From assembly GCA_002162675.1 (NCBI GenBank), contig MAAE01000062.1, positions 1 to 64,000 of the forward strand: a stretch of 64,000 nt of DNA, read 5' to 3'. The DNA is from Colwellia sp. 39_35_sub15_T18 (GTDB lineage: Bacteria; Pseudomonadota; Gammaproteobacteria; Enterobacterales; Alteromonadaceae). The notes beneath the pieces were generated by a model. It was given only the letters and a program-made list of their open reading frames with translations, was not told where the DNA came from and searched no databases. Positions 1 to 7,712 of this stretch are shown here, in pieces. A program made the translations under genes and the position numbers. Position 1 is the stretch's first letter; each line of letters begins with the position of its first letter.

Positions 1-1
1 G

Positions 2-175
2 AACCCAATAGAACAAGTTTGGCAATGGTTGCGACAAAATGAACTCTCCAATAGATGTTTTGAAGGTTACGACGACATTGTCAATGAATGCAGTCGCGCT
101 TGGAATGCTTTTATATCTGATGCCTCCAGAGTGATAAAACTGTGCTCTAGAGACTGGATAAAAGTGGGAACTTAA
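2..175 (+). CDS. IS630-family transposase, C-terminal fragment (5' end outside window)
   Basis: The reading frame opens at base 2 with NPIEQVWQWLRQNELSNRC and runs 57 codons to a TAA at 173-175. NP(I)E-VW is the motif around the last catalytic acidic residue of IS630/Tc1-mariner DDE transposases, which cut and paste DNA at TA dinucleotides. The C-terminal part is short after this motif, as usual in the family. The start lies left of the window, so whether the gene is intact cannot be judged. The stop codon overlaps the inferred right end of the element. Confidence 0.8.
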   Translation, partial: NPIEQVWQWLRQNELSNRCFEGYDDIVNECSRAWNAFISDASRVIKLCSRDWIKVGT

Positions 176-193
176 TTAATGCAATTGGTATAA
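172..193 (+). mobile_element. Right end (terminal inverted repeat) of the IS630-type element
   Basis: The last bases of the transposase gene run into TTAATGCAATTGGTA followed by TA at 191-192. Twenty of these 22 bases match the right end of the MITE at 38818-38839, so this is probably the right terminal repeat. IS630 elements duplicate a TA on insertion, and the TA at 191-192 fits. The left end is outside the window. Confidence 0.65.
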
Positions 194-218
194 ACAGAAA
201 ATGACTATCATGTCAGAC

Positions 219-3126
219 TTTCTAAGCTGCCTGTGCGGCAGTGAACGAAATTTGCGACGACGCTAATTACGGTATGATTTTCTAAGCTGCCTGTGCGGCA
301 GTGAACAAAATGGCTTTCAGCCATGACAACAGCATAGTTTTCTAAGCTGCCTGTGCGGCAGTGAACAGATTTGCGACACCTTGATCATCTTCTAACTCTT
401 TCTAAGCTGCCTGTGCGGCAGTGAACTTAGATTTATCTCAAATGTCTATACCCGGTGCTTTCTAAGCTGCCTGTGCGGCAGTGAACTAATGAAAGCTTTA
501 CGTAATGCTGATGATGCTTTTCTAAGCTGCCTGTGCGGCAGTGAACTTGGGCTGAGGCCAATTTAGTAAGTAAAGGCTTTTCTAAGCTGCCTGTGCGGCA
601 GTGAACCCTGAACATTGCGCAGATGATTTAAAGCTAATTTTCTAAGCTGCCTGTGCGGCAGTGAACATAACAATATTTATCAAGCCAGCAACACTTGGTT
701 TCTAAGCTGCCTGTGCGGCAGTGAACCTGGTAATACCGTTATTGTTTGGGCAAATTACTTTCTAAGCTGCCTGTGCGGCAGTGAACTCTGTTTTCAGCTC
801 CCAATGAGAAGTGATACTTTTCTAAGCTGCCTGTGCGGCAGTGAACACGTTCATTCGTCTAAAGGCATAGCCACCCATTTTCTAAGCTGCCTGTGCGGCA
901 GTGAACATTCCATATTAATAGATGCTTCTGTTGATACATTTCTAAGCTGCCTGTGCGGCAGTGAACATTATGTTTCTATCCCAAGTAGCAGCTGACACTT
1001 TCTAAGCTGCCTGTGCGGCAGTGAACCAATTGAGCGACTAAATATTCTTGTGCAAGACTTTCTAAGCTGCCTGTGCGGCAGTGAACTTCTGTCGGTAAAG
1101 TCACCTGATTCGTAGTCTTTTCTAAGCTGCCTGTGCGGCAGTGAACGCCAGTCAGTATGTATTTGAGAGCCATCTTCATTTCTAAGCTGCCTGTGCGGCA
1201 GTGAACTATGCTTGATGCACCAGATAAGTCTATTAAAGTTTCTAAGCTGCCTGTGCGGCAGTGAACAGCTACGGCCCACGATCCCGAGTCGACATAGTTT
1301 TCTAAGCTGCCTGTGCGGCAGTGAACAGTATAACGCACCAAAAGACTTTGCTTGTGTATTTCTAAGCTGCCTGTGCGGCAGTGAACTGCTTGATTACGGC
1401 GATGTATTTGCCAGACTATTTCTAAGCTGCCTGTGCGGCAGTGAACGGGAAGGTAACTCTAACTAGTACCGTCTGAGTTTTCTAAGCTGCCTGTGCGGCA
1501 GTGAACTTGCACTACAAGCATGGCAATTGAGCGTAATTTTTCTAAGCTGCCTGTGCGGCAGTGAACTTGACAAAGAAAACAACATTTTCCGCGTGAATTT
1601 TCTAAGCTGCCTGTGCGGCAGTGAACCTGACGACACAAACAGTGTCGTTGTTGCCGTATTTCTAAGCTGCCTGTGCGGCAGTGAACTAATTTAAGGTTTG
1701 GTTGTTACCTTGCCATTATTTCTAAGCTGCCTGTGCGGCAGTGAACAAGTGAAAAACAAGCTTGTGATTTTATCGGCTTTTCTAAGCTGCCTGTGCGGCA
1801 GTGAACGGTCAGCAGATGAGCAGAGTTTTGCGGTATCTTTTCTAAGCTGCCTGTGCGGCAGTGAACTACGTGATGCGGCTATGATAGCAATTTCTTATTT
1901 TCTAAGCTGCCTGTGCGGCAGTGAACCCACAGCAACACAAAATATTGTTATGGCTGATTTTCTAAGCTGCCTGTGCGGCAGTGAACTTGATTGGGGGAAT
2001 TTTGATTACTCAACGATGTTTCTAAGCTGCCTGTGCGGCAGTGAACTTTTTAATCCGGTAAGGCCGTTTCCTGATATCTTTCTAAGCTGCCTGTGCGGCA
2101 GTGAACGCGGTGGCCAAGTTGGCTCTATTGCTATCAGCTTTCTAAGCTGCCTGTGCGGCAGTGAACGACATAAGCCGTGAAGCACCGAGCAACCAAAGTT
2201 TCTAAGCTGCCTGTGCGGCAGTGAACTAAGGTATTGTACAAGATTAAAGACTAAATCATTTCTAAGCTGCCTGTGCGGCAGTGAACGGTGGGTGCCAAAG
2301 CTGCGCCGCAAGTCATGTTTTCTAAGCTGCCTGTGCGGCAGTGAACTCATGAAGTGGTGAACGGTCACCATCTATTGATTTCTAAGCTGCCTGTGCGGCA
2401 GTGAACGTTGCAACAAACCACGAGGTATTTTTAAACAATTTCTAAGCTGCCTGTGCGGCAGTGAACAAAATCATAGAATATCAATTTCTGGCATACATTT
2501 TCTAAGCTGCCTGTGCGGCAGTGAACCAGATACTGGAGATAAGGCAACACCTGTCGGTTTTCTAAGCTGCCTGTGCGGCAGTGAACTCGTCCTCAACGCT
2601 CGTTAAATGATTTCTAACTTTCTAAGCTGCCTGTGCGGCAGTGAACGCTAGTGCAGATAAGGTGCTAGCACAATCTGCTTTCTAAGCTGCCTGTGCGGCA
2701 GTGAACGAATAAATGTTCTATTAAATAATTGCTTTTACTTTCTAAGCTGCCTGTGCGGCAGTGAACGTTTCTGTTGTATTTTCTATGTGTTTTTAGTGTT
2801 TCTAAGCTGCCTGTGCGGCAGTGAACAAACACCAGAGGGGGCGGAGTTCGCTGCTATTTTTCTAAGCTGCCTGTGCGGCAGTGAACTACCCTTAAAAACC
2901 TCGTCGTAATCTTCATGGTTTCTAAGCTGCCTGTGCGGCAGTGAACGCAATGCGCGTCGATGGTGTTAATTATTTCAATTTCTAAGCTGCCTGTGCGGCA
3001 GTGAACAGTTTTTAGGTACACGTATTGCTCATAGTGATTTTCTAAGCTGCCTGTGCGGCAGTGAACAGCAAGATATTTTAGGTCGTTGGATTTCAAAATT
3101 TCTAAGCTGCCTGTGCGGCAGTGAAC
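219..3126 (-). CRISPR. Type I-F CRISPR array, 49 repeats and 48 spacers
   Basis: A 28-bp repeat recurs every 60 bp from 219-246 to 3099-3126, giving 49 copies and 48 spacers of exactly 32 bp. On the minus strand the repeat starts GTTCACTGCC and ends TTAGAAA. It contains CTGCC-GCACA-GGCAG, the 5-bp hairpin that Cas6f binds and cuts at its 3' base in I-F systems. All 49 copies looked identical on inspection, including the leader-distal one. The I-F cas operon on the same strand at 4.7-13.5 kb fixes the type, and the array is read from right to left with the newest spacers near 3100. No two spacers looked the same by eye; targets were not searched. Confidence 0.98.
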
Positions 3127-3276
3127 AATAGAATATCAGCAAAAAAACAAGTTACAACAATTAACTAACGTTATTTAGGCTTTTTAACCTAAATTTTCAG
3201 CCTATTTGTAACTTGTTATTATTTATACGAATTTTTAAAGAGCGATTTTTTTGGTATTTATTTATAAATTATAGTG
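3127..3276 (-). promoter_or_regulatory. CRISPR leader
   Basis: This AT-rich 150-bp stretch lies between the parE stop and the first repeat, on the side from which the array is transcribed, so it is the leader. On the minus strand a perfect TATAAT (3268-3273) and a perfect TTGACA (3275-3280, overlapping the parE stop) lie almost side by side, too close to form one promoter together. Nearer the repeat there is a 12-bp inverted repeat, AACAAGTTACAA at 3146-3157 and its complement at 3206-3217, enclosing a 7-bp hairpin ATTTAGG/CCTAAAT (3173-3179, 3188-3194). No good IHF site was seen. Confidence 0.75.
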
Positions 3277-3600
3277 TCAATGCAATAACCTATTGTTTAA
3301 TGCTTTTTTAACACTTTGCTTTTGATGAAGTATTAGTAATATTTCGATATTTTTTTCTAAAATCCTATAAATAATACGGAAAGACTTAGTTAATATTTCT
3401 AAACACTCTTTTTCACTAGCATTCAATTCTAGTGGTAAGTGCTCTAATAGCGGCTCTGAAGATAATGATGTGATGGCAAAATCAATTTCATCCAATAGTT
3501 TATTAGCGACTAAATCACTAGCGCGTGCAATATAATGCTGGTAAATGTTTTCAATGTCAGCTTGGGCTGCTGTCGCTAGTTCAACATGATATGCTGACAT
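3277..3600 (-). CDS. ParE/RelE-superfamily toxin
   Basis: The 107-residue product has the small alpha-beta ParE/RelE build: an N-terminal strand (YHVELATAAQADIENIYQHY), a helical hairpin, then the C-terminal strands SFRIIYRILEKNIEILLILHQKQ. ParE members poison DNA gyrase and RelE members cut mRNA on the ribosome; sequence alone does not decide which applies, though the plasmid-stabilisation style favours ParE. It starts one base after the stop of the Phd/YefM antitoxin gene, the usual antitoxin-toxin order. Its stop codon overlaps the TTGACA of the CRISPR leader, so read-through from this operon could enter the array. Confidence 0.85.
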   Translation of the reverse strand: MSAYHVELATAAQADIENIYQHYIARASDLVANKLLDEIDFAITSLSSEPLLEHLPLELNASEKECLEILTKSFRIIYRILEKNIEILLILHQKQSVKKALNNRLLH

Positions 3601-3601
3601 A

Positions 3602-3874
3602 TTATAACCCTCGACGCTGTCGCAACTCTTTCATAAAGTCTTTGGCGTTCACTGTTCCCTGTTGCGCAATACTTTTTTCGCTTTGTGCAATCATTTTTAA
3701 CATTGCTAACGTTTCTTGCGTTTGCTCATACTCTGCAACCGACTGAACAACCATTACTGCCTCACCATTTTGGGTTATTATATAAGCCTCGCCATCATCT
3801 TTTAATTCTGCGGCAATTTTTGCGGCATTGGCTTTTAGGTAACTGATCGGTTTTATGTGACTTGCTAATGACAT
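3602..3874 (-). CDS. Phd/YefM-family antitoxin
   Basis: The 90-residue protein begins with the Phd/YefM DNA-binding fold: ISYLKANAAKIAAELKDDGE, then AYIITQNGEAVMVVQSVAEYEQ, a strongly conserved pattern. The C-terminal helix (about residues 50-90) would wrap the ParE/RelE-like toxin encoded one base downstream. Antitoxins of this family repress their own operon with the toxin as co-repressor. A 19-bp perfect palindrome 38 bp upstream of the start (3913-3931) is the likely operator. Confidence 0.88.
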   Translation of the reverse strand: MSLASHIKPISYLKANAAKIAAELKDDGEAYIITQNGEAVMVVQSVAEYEQTQETLAMLKMIAQSEKSIAQQGTVNAKDFMKELRQRRGL

Positions 3875-3912
3875 AGGTTAACTCCTAAACAGATAAAGAA
3901 CCAAATATAAAC

Positions 3913-3931
3913 CATATTTAGTCTAAATATG
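3913..3931. promoter_or_regulatory. Palindromic operator of the phd-parE operon
   Basis: CATATTTAG-T-CTAAATATG is a perfect 9+1+9 bp palindrome in the 71-bp gap between vapC and the antitoxin gene. Its place just upstream of a Phd/YefM gene, together with the known autorepression of that family, makes it the likely operator. Binding itself is inferred. Confidence 0.6.
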
Positions 3932-3945
3932 AGTATTGAGTTAAT

Positions 3946-4365
3946 TCAATGTACCCAATCTTCTAATTTCAAGCCGCTAACACGTTTAAACTCTCGGGTA
4001 TTGTTAGTAACCAAAATACAGTGTTGAGAAAGCGCATGACCCGCTATCGCGGTATCATTTGCACCAATAGGCATGCCTTTGTCTGATAATTGTTTTTTTA
4101 CCTCTGTAGCATAATCAACAGCAGCAACATCCCAAGGTAAGATGTCATCTAGACACTTTAAAAATTGATTCACTAATATAGTATGTTTTGGTGATGATTT
4201 TTTACCAACACAGCCATAACGCATTTCAGCATAGGTAATAGCAGAGATAACAATACTATGCTTAGCTGAAATTTGCTCTAATTTTTGCAAAACAGATAGT
4301 GGACTTTCTCTCATGATGAAGCTACAAATACAGGTATCAAGCATATACACTTTTTTAGTTGCCAT
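3946..4365 (-). CDS. vapC: VapC-family PIN-domain ribonuclease toxin
   Basis: The 139-residue protein is a complete PIN domain: YMLDTCICSF near the N-terminus supplies the first metal-binding Asp (D10), AEMRYG the Glu (about residue 47), and GANDTAIAGHAL the third acidic residue (about 103). It ends TNNTREFKRVSGLKLEDW, typical of VapC/MvpT. Such toxins cut initiator tRNA or rRNA loops using Mg2+; the target here is unknown. The start lies two bases after the vapB stop, so the pair is translated from one message. All catalytic residues visible at this level are present, so it looks active. Confidence 0.93.
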   Translation of the reverse strand: MATKKVYMLDTCICSFIMRESPLSVLQKLEQISAKHSIVISAITYAEMRYGCVGKKSSPKHTILVNQFLKCLDDILPWDVAAVDYATEVKKQLSDKGMPIGANDTAIAGHALSQHCILVTNNTREFKRVSGLKLEDWVH

Positions 4366-4367
4366 TA

Positions 4368-4598
4368 CTAAAACTCCACCCGACCATCATCACTTACCAC
4401 ATCGTCACGATCAGATAAAAAGTCATCATCTGCTTTTTCAACTGCTAGCAATGATAACCAGTTAGGTCGTGTGGGACGTAAAATAATGGTATCGCCCTCT
4501 TTCACAATTTCTAATTCACTTAAACCCTCAAATTCCATATCTTTAGGTAAACGAATAGCTTGATTTTTACCGTTTTTAAAAATAGATACTGTACGCAT
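4368..4598 (-). CDS. vapB: VapB-family antitoxin
   Basis: From the ATG at 4598 the product is 76 residues: MRTVSIFKNGKNQAIRLPKDMEF is the swapped-hairpin AbrB/MazE-type DNA-binding domain of VapB, and the acidic tail (DDDFLSDRDDVVSDDGRVEF) is the toxin-binding part. A longer frame reaches 4634, but AAGGGA lies 7-8 bases before the ATG at 4598 and the conserved domain begins there, so the shorter start is preferred. It neutralises the adjacent VapC and probably represses the operon. Confidence 0.9.
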   Translation of the reverse strand: MRTVSIFKNGKNQAIRLPKDMEFEGLSELEIVKEGDTIILRPTRPNWLSLLAVEKADDDFLSDRDDVVSDDGRVEF

Positions 4599-4619
4599 TT
4601 TATGATCCCTTAAATACAA

Positions 4620-4686
4620 GCCTATGCTAGGCATATTTTATTAATTTAAGTTTATTAAAATAAATGGCCTATGTAAAGCATAGGCC
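4620..4686 (-). terminator. Hairpin after cas6f, possible terminator and VapB operator region
   Basis: GGCCTATG-TAAAG-CATAGGCC (4666-4686) is a perfect 8-bp hairpin 17 bases after the cas6f stop. On the minus strand it is followed by ATTTATTTT, so it may end the cas transcript. The word GCCTATGC recurs at 4620-4627 inside GCCTA-TGC-TAGGC (4620-4632), directly upstream of vapB, which suggests a repressor site as well. Both roles are inferred. Confidence 0.5.
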
Positions 4687-4702
4687 TGTATTAAAGGCTA
4701 TT

Positions 4703-5419
4703 TTAAAACCAAGGAACTGTGGCTTGTATTTCTAGTCTATCTTTTATATTTCTTCGGCTTAAGCCATAACAAGTAAAATCCCCTTTTATTTCAGTATCCA
4801 TACCCTGCATTTCAATGAAGAGTAAAAAACGATCTTTATCTGGCAAAGAAGCATCTGGTTTTGATGAAAAACTCATTAAATTAATAAATGGCAAAGTTAA
4901 TCTGTCATCATATTTTTTTGCCAGTTCCTGCAACTTAGTTTTCACCTGTAAAATATTGTCACCATATTTCTCTGGCTTATTTTCAACCAAATATTTAACC
5001 CTACGTTCAAGATCTTTAGTAATACGACTAGGCGATTTAAATTGCTTACGTTTAAAACACACATGCTTTTTTACTTTAGTTTCATCAACTTGCTGAATTA
5101 ATTTACAATGCGTGTAATCCGTAAAACGATTTAATAACTCTTTCACATTTAGCGCTTCTAACTGCTCTTTAGTTTCAGCGAACAAACGAAGTATATTGCC
5201 TAATGGAAATTCGTCTTTTATTTTATAATTAGGAAAAGACAAAGCAATATGAGATTTTTTAAGCGGCTCTTGTTTGCCATTTCTGGCTTTAACGAGTTCA
5301 TCAGATAAAAAACCGTTATCGACTAAGCCAATATGAATTTGATGGTAAACCTTGTGCCAGAGGAAGCCTAAATTAGCTTCGGCATCTGGCAATAGTGTTA
5401 TATCGAGGTAATATTTCAT
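4703..5419 (-). CDS. cas6f: Cas6f (Csy4), crRNA-processing endoribonuclease
   Basis: Cas6f cuts the I-F repeat at the base of its hairpin and stays bound to the crRNA 3' end. The N-terminus MKYYLDITLLPDAE and the C-terminal CYGLSRR and ATVPWF are family signatures. H29 (QIHIGLVDNG) aligns with catalytic His29 of the Pseudomonas enzyme. At 238 residues it is about 50 longer than the well-studied Csy4 (near 187), with extra basic sequence around residues 105-170 (KKHVCFKRKQFKSPSR). It is the last gene of the cas operon, 9 bases after csy3. Confidence 0.95.
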   Translation of the reverse strand: MKYYLDITLLPDAEANLGFLWHKVYHQIHIGLVDNGFLSDELVKARNGKQEPLKKSHIALSFPNYKIKDEFPLGNILRLFAETKEQLEALNVKELLNRFTDYTHCKLIQQVDETKVKKHVCFKRKQFKSPSRITKDLERRVKYLVENKPEKYGDNILQVKTKLQELAKKYDDRLTLPFINLMSFSSKPDASLPDKDRFLLFIEMQGMDTEIKGDFTCYGLSRRNIKDRLEIQATVPWF

Positions 5420-5428
5420 ATTAATTCT

Positions 5429-6478
5429 CTAGTTAGATTTTTTCTTAGAACCACCGCTAAACACACCACCTCTGATTAAATTTGCGACTACATAAGCTTT
5501 GTCTTCATCAGTGATCCCTTTATCATCTAACCAATTTATCATCAATGTGTATAAATCATTTTTACTTTTTCGGTAAGCTTGGCCTCGTTGAGTAACCGAG
5601 CCAAACGGTTCTATTGCTATAGGAAATTCTGCATTATCATACCAATCATCAATGGTACGAATTGCATTTCCAATTTTAACATTATGCATTGCCGCGCAAT
5701 TATCTAACTTAAATAACACTTTGCCTTTTTCATTCATATTCATTTCTTGTGATGGAAAAACATGCTGTCCTTTACCTATTTTCACATAAGCATCAACTTC
5801 CAAGAAAATAAATTGATTATCTCCAGATAAACCATTTTGAATGATACTGACCAATTTTTTAAAATCAACATTATCAGTATTTTTAGTGAAGTTTGTTAAT
5901 GAAAAATGATAAGCATTAAAACATAAGTCTTTATCAGATGATTTTGATCTAACAGTTACTTGTACTTCTTCAGCACCCACACGGTTACGCCATAAAAAGC
6001 GTCCATTAGCAATATTATACGCATAGCGATAAGCTAATAATTCTGTTATTTTTTGTTTTTCATCATTAATTGCATTGGTAATTGCTTTTTCAAAGTCAGG
6101 TTCATTACAAGCAAATGGTAAACCTAACCCTCCAATCACTCTCATAGAAAAGCTTACTTTTAATGTATCATTATCTGCAAATAAATTAGCATCATCACTA
6201 TCAGAAGAAACAGGGTTAGGTTCTGCTTTTTTAGCATCATCAATGCCATAAGCACTTTGTGTTGAACGGTTATATCGCTTAGTAATAGGAATAGACTTCC
6301 AATAAACGGTTGTTTTTATTTCTTTTCCATTTTTATCTTTTTCTATTTCAATATTTTTTTTGTCTTTATTATCCAAAGAACCTGAATACATTAAAGCATC
6401 AGATACTTCTAATTTACGCTCAAAAGACAATAAGCTTGGTAACGTAATTTGTACTTTTTTAGTAATTGTATTAGTCAT
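5429..6478 (-). CDS. csy3: Cas7f (Csy3), Cascade backbone subunit
   Basis: The Csy3 hexamer forms the backbone of the I-F surveillance complex along the crRNA spacer. From the ATG at 6478 the product is 349 residues and starts MTNTITKKVQITLPSLLSFE; LSFERKLEVSDALMYSG near the N-terminus is the Csy3 hallmark. The length matches the usual 340-350. An in-frame ATG at 6511 would overlap csy2, but AAGGAA sits about 8 bases before 6478, so that start is chosen. It lies between csy2 (19-base gap) and cas6f. Confidence 0.95.
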   Translation of the reverse strand: MTNTITKKVQITLPSLLSFERKLEVSDALMYSGSLDNKDKKNIEIEKDKNGKEIKTTVYWKSIPITKRYNRSTQSAYGIDDAKKAEPNPVSSDSDDANLFADNDTLKVSFSMRVIGGLGLPFACNEPDFEKAITNAINDEKQKITELLAYRYAYNIANGRFLWRNRVGAEEVQVTVRSKSSDKDLCFNAYHFSLTNFTKNTDNVDFKKLVSIIQNGLSGDNQFIFLEVDAYVKIGKGQHVFPSQEMNMNEKGKVLFKLDNCAAMHNVKIGNAIRTIDDWYDNAEFPIAIEPFGSVTQRGQAYRKSKNDLYTLMINWLDDKGITDEDKAYVVANLIRGGVFSGGSKKKSN

Positions 6479-6497
6479 GTTATTTTTCCTTTTTAAA

Positions 6498-7712
6498 TTA
6501 ACAAAATTCATTAGTTTCAGATTTAAGTGTTACAGCGTTACTTATTTCTTGCTTTATTGGTTGCTGTGTACATAAATACCAGTTTTCTTTATAAGGAGAA
6601 TATCGCCAGAAACAGTCTTCAAATTTTTCATATCGACCTGATTGCTCAAGGCTAAGTCTATGCGTGCTGAGCCACTCGCCAACTGAATGCACAGACTCAA
6701 CAAAGCAAACGGGGGTTTCATGATCACGTGTGTTTTCTATTTCACTATTTTTATAGACTTTAGAAATAGCTTTATAACCAGTCATAATCGGTACTAAATA
6801 TCCAGCTTCTGGCTTTTTGATATATTCCCAGTCCGTATCGATTTTTTCTATAGGTTTACAATAATCAGCCCACTGTTTTAGTACTGATTGGGTATTTTCA
6901 TTACTTAATTCATCAGTATTTAAAGATTTAAAGTGTATTTTTAATCTTTCTGGAATGGCTTGCTGATCGTAAGATTCATCTAAATGCTTTTGCCATGCTG
7001 CTAGCAAGTTTTCGAGATCAGAATCTGCGCTTTTACTTAATTGATTAAAATACTTTGTAATTTTATCCGATTTTGGTCGTGCCTTTTGTTTTAAGGCAGA
7101 AAAATCTAGCCATGCATCTAATAATTCTACTTTTTCATCTTGCTGTTTTAGCTGCTCGTAATGAGCGGTTAGATATTCCGCACGATCTTTTAATATAAAA
7201 CCTGGGAGTAATTTTCTTTTTAATTTTCGTAAATCGGTATCAGACTCAATATATTCCGGTGTAAGGCTTTTAATCGTTAAAATAGTACCGCCAGCCAAAC
7301 GCTGTAAAAGTAACGTGTTTTCCAACCACTTAAAGAATTCATCGGTTCGATTACCTAAATTACCGTCATAGGCAATAAGTAAGGAAACGGTCATATTCAT
7401 TTTCCCCTCTTCAATAACAGGCGGGGTACCAATTTTATATTTATTTTCCTCTCCATATCTGTACGCAGGATTACGACTTTGGGTAAATTGATAATCACCA
7501 CCCGTACGATAAGTGTGAACATGATGTTTATGGGCAATAACTGCCACACCATCTAAATGAATATCATGATAACTTTTATGTACAGACAACTTACGAGATA
7601 CATTATGTATAAAACCTAAAAAATGAGTGATCGCAGGGAATCCCCACGTAAAACCAGCGATAGCGTTCGCATTTTGTACTTTAATACGGTTGATTAAAAT
7701 ATATTGGCTCAT
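6498..7712 (-). CDS. csy2: Cas5f (Csy2), Cascade 5'-handle subunit
   Basis: Csy2 pairs with Csy1 to hold the 5' handle of the crRNA and help read the PAM. The start MSQYILINRIKVQNANAIAGF and the FTWGFPAITHFLGFIH block are typical. At 404 residues it is longer than common Csy2 proteins (about 310-330); the extra part, rich in Lys and Asp, seems to be around residues 170-300. It overlaps csy1 by four bases (ATGA), so the two are translationally coupled. Confidence 0.94.
   Translation of the reverse strand: MSQYILINRIKVQNANAIAGFTWGFPAITHFLGFIHNVSRKLSVHKSYHDIHLDGVAVIAHKHHVHTYRTGGDYQFTQSRNPAYRYGEENKYKIGTPPVIEEGKMNMTVSLLIAYDGNLGNRTDEFFKWLENTLLLQRLAGGTILTIKSLTPEYIESDTDLRKLKRKLLPGFILKDRAEYLTAHYEQLKQQDEKVELLDAWLDFSALKQKARPKSDKITKYFNQLSKSADSDLENLLAAWQKHLDESYDQQAIPERLKIHFKSLNTDELSNENTQSVLKQWADYCKPIEKIDTDWEYIKKPEAGYLVPIMTGYKAISKVYKNSEIENTRDHETPVCFVESVHSVGEWLSTHRLSLEQSGRYEKFEDCFWRYSPYKENWYLCTQQPIKQEISNAVTLKSETNEFC

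Noticed and set aside
219-3126. Open reading frames of 60-160 codons with repeated peptides such as VHCRTGSLE or FLSCLCGSE
   Set aside because: They are translations of the CRISPR repeat, which has no stop in several frames; the 60-bp period is a multiple of three.
3127-4702. CreTA-like RNA toxin-antitoxin with a degenerate repeat
   Set aside because: No degenerate copy of the I-F repeat was found by eye between the array and cas6f; the pairs there are protein toxin-antitoxins.
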